Shown: positions 1 through 7,177 of the stretch, piece by piece
Numbering within the stretch: position 1 is the first letter of the stretch
How the letters are laid out: each line of letters begins with the position of its first letter
Assembly: GCA_002448555.1 (NCBI GenBank)
Contig: DJYV01000064.1
Span: forward strand, 1 to 9,769
Reading direction: 5' to 3'
Origin: Flavobacteriales bacterium UBA6969
GTDB lineage: Bacteria > Bacteroidota > Bacteroidia > Flavobacteriales_D > Sanyastnellaceae
DNA length: 9,769 bases
Notes under the pieces: model-generated
Seen by the model: the letters and a program-made list of their open reading frames with translations, nothing else
Databases searched by the model: none
What the model was told of the DNA's origin: nothing
Position numbers and translations under genes: made by a program

Positions 1-941
1 AGCACATCTTGCATGGCGTAGTGTCCAACTGCCTTCGGCTCAATCCACTGCACGAAGCCGACTCCGAGGCTTTTCGCCAGGTCCATGAACGCATCGATGT
101 ATTCTCGGTTGGCGTTTTCGCGCGTCACACACGTCGAGATCGCTGTCAAGTACCCTTGGTCGAGGGCGTGTTTGACCGCTGTAATTGCATCTCGGAAAGA
201 CCCTTGTGTTCCGCGGAATTGATCGTGCGCCAGTGGGTCGTAATGGTCGATGCTCACCACCACGCCGTGCGCTCCGGCGTTGCGCAATTCAGCGGCATTG
301 GCTGCGGTAAAATTGAATCCCGAGGTCAGAATCCAAAACTGCGACTTCGATTTGTAGCGCCGGATGGATTCCGCCATCTCGCGCACCCGGAGCATCGGTT
401 CACCACCCGTAAAAGCGATGTTCGTCGCCCCCATCGACTGCAGGTTCTCAATCATGCGGTTGATGTCTTCGGGGCCGATGACCTCTTTCTGGTTGAGGTT
501 GTCCCACTCGAAGCAATGCTCGCATTTGAGTGGGCATTTCTTGGTCACAGACAAAAACACCACCGCCAACTCATGGCCGCCTCTGCTATGGGGCACAAGG
601 CGGTTCAGCTCCCCTTTCAAGAAAGGAACGTGCAGGGGCGAAGAGTTGGCTGGGATGAACAGCCGCCAATGGTTACGGCCGGCGGCGTTGACGAGTTTCA
701 CCACCCGCTTACCCCCAGAAGCAAGGGCACGGTGCTCTTTCAATCGAGCGATCACCGCCCGAATTCCAGCGGGCGAACGATATGCTTGCACGGCGGTCCA
801 CACATTGATTGCCTGCTGGCGCAGCCGTATCAACCGCGCTTCCAAGCCATGCACCATGCGGTGCGGATTGCTGGACCGAATGGCATCGTAATCCACGTCC
901 AGCGGCTGGATCACCTTGGCAGGAGCTGGGTCGACGCTCAT
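1..941 (-). CDS. Radical SAM enzyme, C-terminus cut by the left edge
   Basis: The reverse strand reads open from an ATG at 941 to the window edge, giving 313 codons without a stop. A CxxxCxxC cluster that would bind the 4Fe-4S/SAM centre is visible as Cys136, Cys140 and Cys143 (TKKCPLKCEHCFEW). A GGEP motif follows at 179-182, and radical-SAM-barrel-like text (ILTSGF, VVVSIDHYDP, STCVTREN) comes after it. About 130 residues precede the Cys cluster, longer than in minimal radical SAM proteins, and I recognise no domain there. The ATG overlaps the stop of the upstream gene as ATGA, which fixes the start and implies translational coupling. Any C-terminal SPASM or auxiliary cluster domain would lie outside the window. 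The family is certain; the reaction is unknown. Peptide or protein modification is possible but is inference only. Confidence 0.9.
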   Translation of the reverse strand, partial: MSVDPAPAKVIQPLDVDYDAIRSSNPHRMVHGLEARLIRLRQQAINVWTAVQAYRSPAGIRAVIARLKEHRALASGGKRVVKLVNAAGRNHWRLFIPANSSPLHVPFLKGELNRLVPHSRGGHELAVVFLSVTKKCPLKCEHCFEWDNLNQKEVIGPEDINRMIENLQSMGATNIAFTGGEPMLRVREMAESIRRYKSKSQFWILTSGFNFTAANAAELRNAGAHGVVVSIDHYDPLAHDQFRGTQGSFRDAITAVKHALDQGYLTAISTCVTRENANREYIDAFMDLAKSLGVGFVQWIEPKAVGHYAMQDV

Positions 942-2605
942 GGTGTAATTCCCGCGATGTCCTTGAACTGCTCTTTGGAGAAGCGGGCGAAGTGTCCGGG
1001 CTCCTTGAACTTCTTCAATTCAGTCATATTCGGAATGCCCGCGTATTGGCGTATCGGCTCATAGTAGCCGTATGCATGCATGAACACGCTGTGGACGTTG
1101 CCCGGCTCTGGAGCGGGGAGGGCCTGAAATTTCAAGGTCGCATCGGCACCAATGAACAAACGCTCGAGGTAGTCCCCATCCACTTCCAACAAATGAGACG
1201 CCACGTCTTGGCCTAATTCATCTTCTGCACTCAAGAGGGCCAACGGAGTCTTGACCATGCCTGGCTGCTCGGTGTAGTCGATGGCCGCGTAATCCAATTC
1301 CCAGAAATGGTACCCCGCAACCAAGCGGAGCTCAACAGGCCCTTCATCTGTGTTCGAAACGTCCAAAGGCACCACCTCGCTTCGGAACGAAAACGGCCCC
1401 GGAAGGTTCACCCAATGAACCGTTTCCCAATTACCGGCGCGGCGGAGCTGAACTTCCAGCATCTGGCCTTGGTCCTTGAGCCATTGCGTTTTCTGTTCCG
1501 CTGAACGGTCGCGCTGGTGTTCAACATAATCATCGTACCGACTGCCGAACATGCTCATGAAGGATTCGTACATCATCATCGACCACATCGTATTCTTTAC
1601 GTGCAAGATGACATGGGCCTGGTCCACGCCTGCGGGCTTGTCAAAGGCAAGCGACAGGGAGCTGAAATTTTCCTTCTCTGCGCACTCATCGGTAAAGTCG
1701 TACGCAATGCCGTCGCGCGCAGCCATGACCGCCTCGCAGTTGGTCCCTTCATCCGTCACCGCCTCTGCTGGCAACTGGGGTGCTGCGAATAGGATGGGCA
1801 TGCCTTCGGGCGTCATCAATACCTCCACATCCGCCGGATGCTCTACCGCCTCAAGAACGGCGAGGTCCGTGTATTGGCGCTCCTCCATCTCATTAGCAAT
1901 GCGCAATTCATAAACACCGTCGACCGGTTCAAATCCCGGGAGCGGCAAGAAATCATGACGCGCCATGTTCTCCGTTACCGCACCGCTGAAGAATTCCCCC
2001 ATGAAACGCTCAACATCTCCGTCTTGGATGTAAATGAAAGGGCAAGAGAGGCAGCATGCCGCCCAAGTCAATACAGCAGCAAACGAGGCCGCAACCCCGC
2101 CCAATACTTTATACACAATACCCACTGCCTCTTTATGCTCCAGCAAGTCAAGCTGGTAAATATTCTCGACGGGAATCTCAACGCGTCCGCCGTCTTCGGG
2201 GACTCCTCCGTCAAAAATTACCTCGGTAGCTCGGATCCTAATTTCGTATACCAAGCCTCCCGGCCCATTAATGCTTCCATTTTCTTTTCGAGTATACCGG
2301 TTCATCTTGGGTGCATACCGATAGTTTCGCTCCGCTAATTCAGCATCCACTTCCTTGTACACACCTACAACTTTGCTCGCTTCGCGATTGTACATGAAGT
2401 ACCTCAGCTGAAAAATATCCTGCCCTTTCGGCGTCACAAACACATTGTAAAACGCCGGGGTCTTAATACTTTCGAGTGCCTCCTCGATCTGTCCCGAATA
2501 GTGTTCAGTTGCTTTAAAATACTGGCCATTACAGGCCACTGCAAGGATGGCTATCGCCAACAGCACAAGGCCGAAGAACTGGTTTCGAAGGGTGAATCTT
2601 GACAT
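938..2605 (-). CDS. Lipoprotein-like membrane protein of unassigned function
   Basis: This 555-residue protein starts at the ATG at 2605, chosen because it directly precedes a signal sequence (MSRFTLRNQFFGLVLLAIAI) ending in LAVAC, a plausible lipobox with Cys25 as the lipidated residue. A second hydrophobic segment at about 161-182 leads into a Cys cluster, CCLSCPFIY (Cys184, Cys185, Cys188). The rest looks like an extracytoplasmic beta-rich protein, with motifs such as DGVYELRIANEMEERQYTD and, near the C-terminus, FWELDYAAIDY and HAYGYYEPI. From memory it resembles a widespread uncharacterised family with an SCPxxY motif and a late W/F-x-LDY-x-x-x-x-Y motif, but I cannot name it. The same frame extends up to an ATG at 2632 and a TTG at 2656, so a longer form is possible. 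It is the first gene of a pair with the radical SAM enzyme, sharing an ATGA overlap. Confidence 0.8.
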   Translation of the reverse strand: MSRFTLRNQFFGLVLLAIAILAVACNGQYFKATEHYSGQIEEALESIKTPAFYNVFVTPKGQDIFQLRYFMYNREASKVVGVYKEVDAELAERNYRYAPKMNRYTRKENGSINGPGGLVYEIRIRATEVIFDGGVPEDGGRVEIPVENIYQLDLLEHKEAVGIVYKVLGGVAASFAAVLTWAACCLSCPFIYIQDGDVERFMGEFFSGAVTENMARHDFLPLPGFEPVDGVYELRIANEMEERQYTDLAVLEAVEHPADVEVLMTPEGMPILFAAPQLPAEAVTDEGTNCEAVMAARDGIAYDFTDECAEKENFSSLSLAFDKPAGVDQAHVILHVKNTMWSMMMYESFMSMFGSRYDDYVEHQRDRSAEQKTQWLKDQGQMLEVQLRRAGNWETVHWVNLPGPFSFRSEVVPLDVSNTDEGPVELRLVAGYHFWELDYAAIDYTEQPGMVKTPLALLSAEDELGQDVASHLLEVDGDYLERLFIGADATLKFQALPAPEPGNVHSVFMHAYGYYEPIRQYAGIPNMTELKKFKEPGHFARFSKEQFKDIAGITP

Positions 2606-2740
2606 CGCGTTTGTTGTGTTGGTGATTGTCATCACAACATAGTGAAAAGAATTCAAAACCAGGGTTTCCCGTCTTGACTCTTCACCGAACTTTGTTCCAC
2701 GGACTGAGCGAAACTGCTCATTTCACGATGCGATATCCTT
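2606..2740. promoter_or_regulatory. Divergent intergenic region with probable promoters
   Basis: This 135-base gap separates the minus-strand lipoprotein/radical SAM pair from the plus-strand helicase/NOS pair, so promoters in both directions should lie here or overlap the gene starts. I found no exact TAnnTTTG element. The nearest on the plus strand is GAACTTTG at 2687-2694 (one mismatch), with no well-spaced -33 element. A small hairpin, TGAGC-N6-GCTCA, lies at 2705-2720. A longer inverted repeat spans the region and is listed separately. Confidence 0.45.
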
Positions 2741-2755
2741 TTGAATTCATTTGAC
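2642..2755. repeat. Imperfect 17-bp inverted repeat spanning the divergent region
   Basis: GTGAAAAGAATTCAAAA at 2642-2658 matches the reverse complement of TTTTGAATTCATTTGAC at 2739-2755 at 15 of 17 positions, with 80 bases between the arms. The arms are symmetrical about the intergenic region, and each includes a TTGAATTC that is an in-frame TTG start candidate for the gene reading outward. It could be an operator for a dimeric regulator, or the shared part of two similar gene starts. No regulator is encoded next to it. Confidence 0.4.
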
Positions 2756-4141
2756 GATCTGGGCCTCTGTACTCCGGTATTGAAGGCCGTCCAAGCGTTG
2801 GGCTATGAAACCCCAACCCCCATTCAAGCCCAAGCCATTCCCAAAGTGCTCGCCGGTCATGACGTCCTCGGGGTCGCGCAAACCGGAACCGGAAAAACCG
2901 CGGCCTTCAGCCTCCCCATGATCCACCGCCTGCATTTGGAGCGGTACAGCGGACAATTTCGACCTATCCGGGGCCTCATTTTGACCCCAACGCGGGAATT
3001 GGCCACCCAAATCGAAGAGAACATCATCGATTACACCAAAAACACCAAGCTCTTTACGGTGACCTTGTTTGGAGGTGTTAAACAACACCGCCAAGTCCAA
3101 AAACTTCGCCGCGGAGTCGACATCGTCGTTGCCACCCCAGGTCGGTTGCTCGACCTGATGGAACAGGGGTTCGTCAACTTGAAGCACCTCGACTATTTCG
3201 TGCTCGACGAAGCCGACACCATGATGGACATGGGATTTATTCACGATTTGCGGCGGGTCATTAAGCACATCCCGCAGGACCGCCAATCCCTCTTCTTTTC
3301 GGCGACCATGCCGCCGAACATTCTGCAGTTTGCAAGCACCATGCTCAAAGATCCCGAGCGCGTGGAAGTAGCGCCCGAAAGTACCGCTGCAGACACAGTT
3401 GAACAGCACATGCTCTTTGTCAATCAAAGCGACAAACGGGATTTGCTGGTGCACCTGCTCAAGAAGGAAGGGGTTGAAACGGCGTTGGTGTTCACCCGGA
3501 CGAAATACGGTGCGGACAAAGTCGTGCGTTACCTCAAGCGCAATAAAATCAAGTCTGAAGCCATCCACGGCAACAAGACCCAACCGCAGCGCGACCGCGC
3601 CATGAAGGCCTTCCGAGCCGGTGACTTGAACATCCTGATCGCTACGGACATCGCCTCACGCGGCATTGACGTCACGGGCGTCAGTCACGTCATCAACTTC
3701 GAGGTTCCCAACATATCGGAGACGTACGTGCACCGCATCGGCCGGACTGGCCGCGCCGGCGCCAGCGGCGTCGCCTGGTCACTGGTCAATGAAGCCGACG
3801 AGCGCAAATACATGGAAGACATCCAACGCTTGATGGACCGGGAAGTGCCCGTGATCGAAGACCACCCCTGGCATAACGGCATGGAAGACATTCCGCTGCA
3901 CCGAGGCCGAGGCACGCGCTCCAGTGAGGGCAATAAAGGCGGCGGCGGAAACCTATCGCAAGGCGGTAATCGGTCGTTTAAGAAAAAACCGCGCAACAAG
4001 CGCCCCTTCAAAAAAGGCGGGTCCAATGGCGGACAATCAAGGGCTGGCCAAGGGAATTCAAATAGCCGAGGTAAACGCCCTGCCCGCAAAAAAAGTGGGA
4101 ATAACTTTGGTGACCGAAAATTCAAGCCCGGCAGCAACTGA
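2741..4141 (+). CDS. rhlE: DEAD-box ATP-dependent RNA helicase, RhlE type
   Basis: This 466-residue protein has every DEAD-box motif in order: Q motif PTPIQ at 25-29, Walker A AQTGTGKT at 46-53, PTRELA at 83-88, TPGRLLDL at 132-139, DEAD at 156-159, SAT at 187-189, ATDIASRGID at 301-310 and HRIGRTGRAG at 331-340. It should unwind short RNA duplexes in the cytoplasm, typically in ribosome assembly or RNA decay. Length and the SFDDLGL opening fit the RhlE branch. From about residue 388 the tail is basic and rich in Gly, Arg, Lys, Ser and Asn, a likely unstructured RNA-binding extension. The start is TTG: the in-frame stop at 2705-2707 leaves no upstream ATG, and the first internal ATG (residue 60) lies beyond Walker A. 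No clear Shine-Dalgarno is visible. The NOS gene follows 42 bases downstream and is probably cotranscribed. Confidence 0.95.
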   Translation: MNSFDDLGLCTPVLKAVQALGYETPTPIQAQAIPKVLAGHDVLGVAQTGTGKTAAFSLPMIHRLHLERYSGQFRPIRGLILTPTRELATQIEENIIDYTKNTKLFTVTLFGGVKQHRQVQKLRRGVDIVVATPGRLLDLMEQGFVNLKHLDYFVLDEADTMMDMGFIHDLRRVIKHIPQDRQSLFFSATMPPNILQFASTMLKDPERVEVAPESTAADTVEQHMLFVNQSDKRDLLVHLLKKEGVETALVFTRTKYGADKVVRYLKRNKIKSEAIHGNKTQPQRDRAMKAFRAGDLNILIATDIASRGIDVTGVSHVINFEVPNISETYVHRIGRTGRAGASGVAWSLVNEADERKYMEDIQRLMDREVPVIEDHPWHNGMEDIPLHRGRGTRSSEGNKGGGGNLSQGGNRSFKKKPRNKRPFKKGGSNGGQSRAGQGNSNSRGKRPARKKSGNNFGDRKFKPGSN

Positions 4142-4183
4142 CCGTGAACATTTTGCAGGCAGCTCCACTTGGATTACAACCGC

Positions 4184-5350
4184 ATGCAACCGACTAAACT
4201 CGATCATACCACCCTCGCATCTGAAGCTGCCGCCTTCCTGAACGCGTGGTGCGACCATCCAGAGGCAGCACCGCCCTCGGAGGCAGGTTATGAGGCGAGA
4301 TTGAAAGCAGTTACGGAGGAAATCGAGGCAACGGGCACCTACACCCACACCGCCCGGGAACTGGAGTTTGGGGCGCGCTTGGCTTGGAAGAACAGCAACC
4401 GGTGCATCGGCAGGCACCTCTGGCGCTCCCTCGAAGTCCGTGACTTCCGCTGGTTGCACGACGAATCAGACCGCGAGGAGCGCGCCGCGGAAGCACTCAA
4501 ATCCCATGTGAACGACGCCTTTCGCGACGGAAAAATCAAGAGCATCATCAGTGTATTTGCTCCGCGCACACCTGGGCAGCCGGACCGCGTGCGCATGGCC
4601 AATCACCAATTGATCCGTTACGCCGGATTCGAAGGGGCAGGTGACCCCGACTCCCGCGCCATCACGGCGCATTTTCTCCAAGTTGGATGGAAGCCTGAAA
4701 AACAAGACGCATTCACCCTTTTGCCTTGGCAATTCTATTGGGATGAATGGCCCGGCCATACCCACGATGTGTTCGCGAAACAACCTCATTTGGCCAAAGA
4801 GGTGTTGCTCGAGCACCCCGATCACGCAGCGTTTGCGGAACTCGGACTCAAGTGGTACGCCTTGCCCGTTTTGGCAGACATGGCGCTCAAAATCGGGGGC
4901 ATCGTTTACCCCTTTGCACCCTTCAACGGATACTACATGGGAACCGAAATCGGCGCGCGCAACCTCGCCGATGCCGACCGATACAACCAACTTCCTGCTG
5001 TGGCCAAATGCTTCGGCCTCGACACCTCGAGTGAACGGACGCTGTGGCGGGACCGGGCGTTGGTCGAGCTGAACCGCGCCGTGCTCTACAGCTTTGACAA
5101 AGCGGGAGTCTCCGTCGGAGACCACCACAACCTCGGGGAGCAGTTTGAGGCCTTTTGCACCCATGAAACCGGCCGAGACCGACAGGTTAACGGGGATTGG
5201 TCATGGCTCAACCCGCCTATGTCAGGTCCACAGACGCCGCAGTTTCACCGGGAATACAACAATGCGGTGTGCACACACACCAATTTTTTCTACCAAGCGC
5301 CGCCTTGGCAAGAGCCCAAGCCGGCAACCGGCTGTCCCTTTCACCTCTGA
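4184..5350 (+). CDS. nos: Bacterial nitric oxide synthase, oxygenase domain only
   Basis: This 388-residue protein covers the full NOS oxygenase fold. It should oxidise L-arginine through N-hydroxyarginine to citrulline and NO, using heme and a reduced pterin or folate. Visible landmarks, numbered from this ATG, are WKNSNRCIGRHLW with the heme-ligating Cys74, NHQLIRYAGFEG, the substrate-binding loop APFNGYYMGTEIGARNLAD with Glu255, LWRDRALVELNRAVLYSF, DHH, and DWSWLNPPMSG at the pterin site. Length matches stand-alone bacterial NOS; no flavin reductase domain is fused and none is encoded nearby. A short C-terminal extension ends in GCPFHL. ATG at 4184 is preferred over the in-frame TTG at 4169; a stop at 4145-4147 excludes anything longer. 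Two differences from the usual motifs are Tyr250 where Trp is expected in GWYMGTEIG, and Leu230 at the position I align with the NO-release gate (Val in animals, Ile in Bacillus). It lies 42 bases after the helicase and ends at a terminator hairpin. Confidence 0.95.
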   Translation: MQPTKLDHTTLASEAAAFLNAWCDHPEAAPPSEAGYEARLKAVTEEIEATGTYTHTARELEFGARLAWKNSNRCIGRHLWRSLEVRDFRWLHDESDREERAAEALKSHVNDAFRDGKIKSIISVFAPRTPGQPDRVRMANHQLIRYAGFEGAGDPDSRAITAHFLQVGWKPEKQDAFTLLPWQFYWDEWPGHTHDVFAKQPHLAKEVLLEHPDHAAFAELGLKWYALPVLADMALKIGGIVYPFAPFNGYYMGTEIGARNLADADRYNQLPAVAKCFGLDTSSERTLWRDRALVELNRAVLYSFDKAGVSVGDHHNLGEQFEAFCTHETGRDRQVNGDWSWLNPPMSGPQTPQFHREYNNAVCTHTNFFYQAPPWQEPKPATGCPFHL

Positions 5351-5387
5351 TTGCCCGCAGGGTGACCACCCGCTGATTCAGGACATG

Positions 5388-5421
5388 AAAAAACCCCGAA
5401 TGCATATGCACCCGGGGTTTT
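5388..5421. terminator. Bidirectional intrinsic terminator between convergent genes
   Basis: A perfect 9-bp stem pairs AAAACCCCG (5390-5398) with CGGGGTTTT (5413-5421) around a 14-base loop. It lies in the 92-base gap between the NOS stop (5350) and the stop of the minus-strand hydrolase gene (5443). Read on the minus strand the stem ends in six T (complement of 5388-5393); on the plus strand it ends in four T, so it should serve both genes and work better on the minus strand. The loop contains the perfect palindrome TGCATATGCA (5401-5410). Confidence 0.88.
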
Positions 5422-5442
5422 AATTCATCGAAAGGCGATCCA

Positions 5443-7005
5443 TCAACGGACGATGGACACCAATTGGGACTCGTTGCCAATCTGGACCACGTAGGTGCCA
5501 GCAGTCAAGTTGCTCAAGTCAACAGAGAAACTGCCCTCAACGCCAATCAATGGCCACTGGCGTGCGATGCGGCCGTCCATCGTGTACAACGAGCAGAACG
5601 GCGCCGGCTCATTGAACGCAATGGTCGTAAACCCGCTGGTCGGGTTCGGATAGACGGTGAAGGTCTCCCCTTTCACGACATCCTCGACGCCGCTGCTGAT
5701 TTCAGTCAAACCCATAGCAACAGCCATTCGAGGAGCCGTATATCCCTGAATAATGTCAATCCAAGGCAGCGCTTCGTCTGCGCCCATAGTGGGATTCAGA
5801 GATAATTGGGTAGCGGCAATATTTGTGCCTTGAGCGGTATCAACAGCTTGTACAACAGCCACGTCCCACCACTGCCAAGGCGAGCTATCAAACGGCTCAG
5901 AAGGCTCGCCGTCCACGTAGTTATTCAATACCGGGTACAACCCGTCCATGCCGTCGTTCAACGCATTGGCCGCAAGCGACACGTCGTCCGCTAAATCCAA
6001 ACTCTGGAATACGTCGTTGTTGTTGGGCGCCTCCTGGGCATTGATGATTGCATGGAAGTCATACGCCCCGGTGGCCTCAATGACCGGCTCGTTGGTAGTG
6101 GGTACAACCACAATGCCAGTAGTGTAAGGCGCATATGCATCATGAGGGCAATGGAAGCTGACCATCGGAACGTCTCCGGCGTCCAGCCATTCAGCCGAAC
6201 CCATGGCGCCACCCGTATTCATCTGGAAGTTGAATTCCGAGCTGTAGTCGGGATAGTGGCCGATACAGAGCTGAGTGCCGTCAGGAGCAAAACCGTCCTG
6301 CTTGCCCTCTGGGTCGCCATTGACGGCTTCAATCACCATCGGGATGACCGACCCGTCGCCTGGATCGTACCAAAAGCTTTCGATGGCTTCACCAGCATTA
6401 TTCAAGATGATGTCATTGTAATCCTGCAGCGTGGCAGATGCCAGGGTGACATAACCGCCCGTGCCGTCGCCGAACATGGCGATTTTATCCGGGTCAATAC
6501 CATATACGTTGTCCATCTCAGCCGCGTTCATGCGGAAGTAACGAACGGCGGTACGTGCGTCCTGAACCCCGCGGTAAGCCGCATTAATCAATTGAAACGT
6601 GCGCTCCACCTGGGTGCCCGCGAGTGGGTTCCAGCCGAGTCGGTAATCCACGGATGCCGTGACGTACCCCATCCGTGCGAAGCGGTTGGCCAATTCCACA
6701 ATGGAACTGTCCTTGCGCGTGCCGAGCGGCGAACTGTTGGCATATTGCGGCAAGAAATTACCCGTGTGGAACAAGAGAATGAGTGGACGGCTGGCAAGGG
6801 TATCGCCTACGGGCTCATAGACGTCCATGAGCTGAGGCATTTGCGTGGGAGGCAGCCCTTCCAGTGCCGGGACCACCGTGATGTTCGCGGCGTACTGCAC
6901 GTCTTCCGTGACTTGTACCTCATCAAAAATTTCATCCAAATAGCGCTCTTGTGCATTCAGGCCAAAGGCCAATGACAAAAGCAGTAACGTAAAAATTCGC
7001 TTCAT
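5443..7005 (-). CDS. Secreted alpha/beta-hydrolase-fold protein with type IX sorting domain
   Basis: This 520-residue protein begins with a signal peptide (MKRIFTLLLLSLAFGLNA, cleaved near residue 18) and ends with a type IX sorting domain from about 445 (VYPNPTSG at 451-458, LTAGTYVVQI at 500-509, terminal VSIVR), so it is likely exported across the outer membrane. The middle reads like an esterase or lipase fold: LMDVYEP, LILLFHTGNF at 75-84 (oxyanion-loop position, usually HGGG-like), YVTASVDYRLGW, GVQDARTAVRYFR, DPDKIAMFGDGTGGYVTL at 171-188, and SFHCPHDAYAPY at 283-294 with Asp289 at the usual acid position. The nucleophile elbow should read GxSxG but here is G-D-G-T-G, with Gly181 (GGC, 6463-6465) in place of Ser. 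It may be a non-catalytic binding protein, or it may use another residue. It is transcribed alone, convergent with NOS and divergent from the TonB-C gene. Confidence 0.85.
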   Translation of the reverse strand: MKRIFTLLLLSLAFGLNAQERYLDEIFDEVQVTEDVQYAANITVVPALEGLPPTQMPQLMDVYEPVGDTLASRPLILLFHTGNFLPQYANSSPLGTRKDSSIVELANRFARMGYVTASVDYRLGWNPLAGTQVERTFQLINAAYRGVQDARTAVRYFRMNAAEMDNVYGIDPDKIAMFGDGTGGYVTLASATLQDYNDIILNNAGEAIESFWYDPGDGSVIPMVIEAVNGDPEGKQDGFAPDGTQLCIGHYPDYSSEFNFQMNTGGAMGSAEWLDAGDVPMVSFHCPHDAYAPYTTGIVVVPTTNEPVIEATGAYDFHAIINAQEAPNNNDVFQSLDLADDVSLAANALNDGMDGLYPVLNNYVDGEPSEPFDSSPWQWWDVAVVQAVDTAQGTNIAATQLSLNPTMGADEALPWIDIIQGYTAPRMAVAMGLTEISSGVEDVVKGETFTVYPNPTSGFTTIAFNEPAPFCSLYTMDGRIARQWPLIGVEGSFSVDLSNLTAGTYVVQIGNESQLVSIVR

Positions 7006-7177
7006 GCGGTTCAGGTGTTGATTCGTCTACCCAAATTAGTGAGCGAGCGGACGGGCCAATCGCCGCATTTCAAAAAGCTATGAACGGTGGTTATCAACAA
7101 TTTGTGCCTTGTGCGCTTTGCATGAACTAAACCCAGTGATGCTCGCGTTTATAAGGGGAATGTCGTTTCTTTATACC
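7006..7177. promoter_or_regulatory. Divergent intergenic region with a candidate minus-strand promoter
   Basis: This 172-base gap lies between the secreted hydrolase gene (minus) and the TonB-C gene (plus). On the minus strand TTG (complement of 7057-7059) is followed 18 bases later by TAATTTG (complement of 7032-7038), close to the Bacteroidota pattern TTTG/TAnnTTTG but one base short. The predicted start of transcription would then lie about 20 bases upstream of the hydrolase ATG. No clear plus-strand element was found. AAGGGGA at 7153-7159 resembles a Shine-Dalgarno but directly abuts the ATG at 7160 and is 18 bases from the preferred ATG at 7178. Confidence 0.35.

Noticed and set aside
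9..1064. 351-codon plus-strand open frame
   Set aside because: It lies antisense to the radical SAM gene, whose motifs are unmistakable. Its translation is rich in His, Arg and Cys with no recognisable domain.
2606..2656. Longer N-terminus for the lipoprotein, starting at TTG 2656
   Set aside because: It would place 17 extra residues before a well-formed signal sequence; ATG 2605 gives a normal lipoprotein start. ATG 2632 remains possible.
2747..3583. 278-codon minus-strand open frame inside the helicase gene
   Set aside because: It is a shadow of the helicase coding strand; all DEAD-box motifs are on the plus strand.
4466..5164. 232-codon minus-strand open frame
   Set aside because: It is antisense to NOS and shows no family signature.
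5355..5374. GGGTGACCACCC hairpin just after the NOS stop
   Set aside because: The stem is only 4 bp and has no T-tract; the strong hairpin at 5388-5421 explains termination.
6052..6975. 307-codon plus-strand open frame
   Set aside because: It is antisense to the secreted hydrolase, which has a signal peptide and sorting domain on the minus strand.
7109..7177. Longer N-terminus for the TonB-C protein (TTG 7109, ATG 7139 or 7160)
   Set aside because: The ATG at 7178 directly precedes a typical signal peptide; the longer forms add an unneeded leader.
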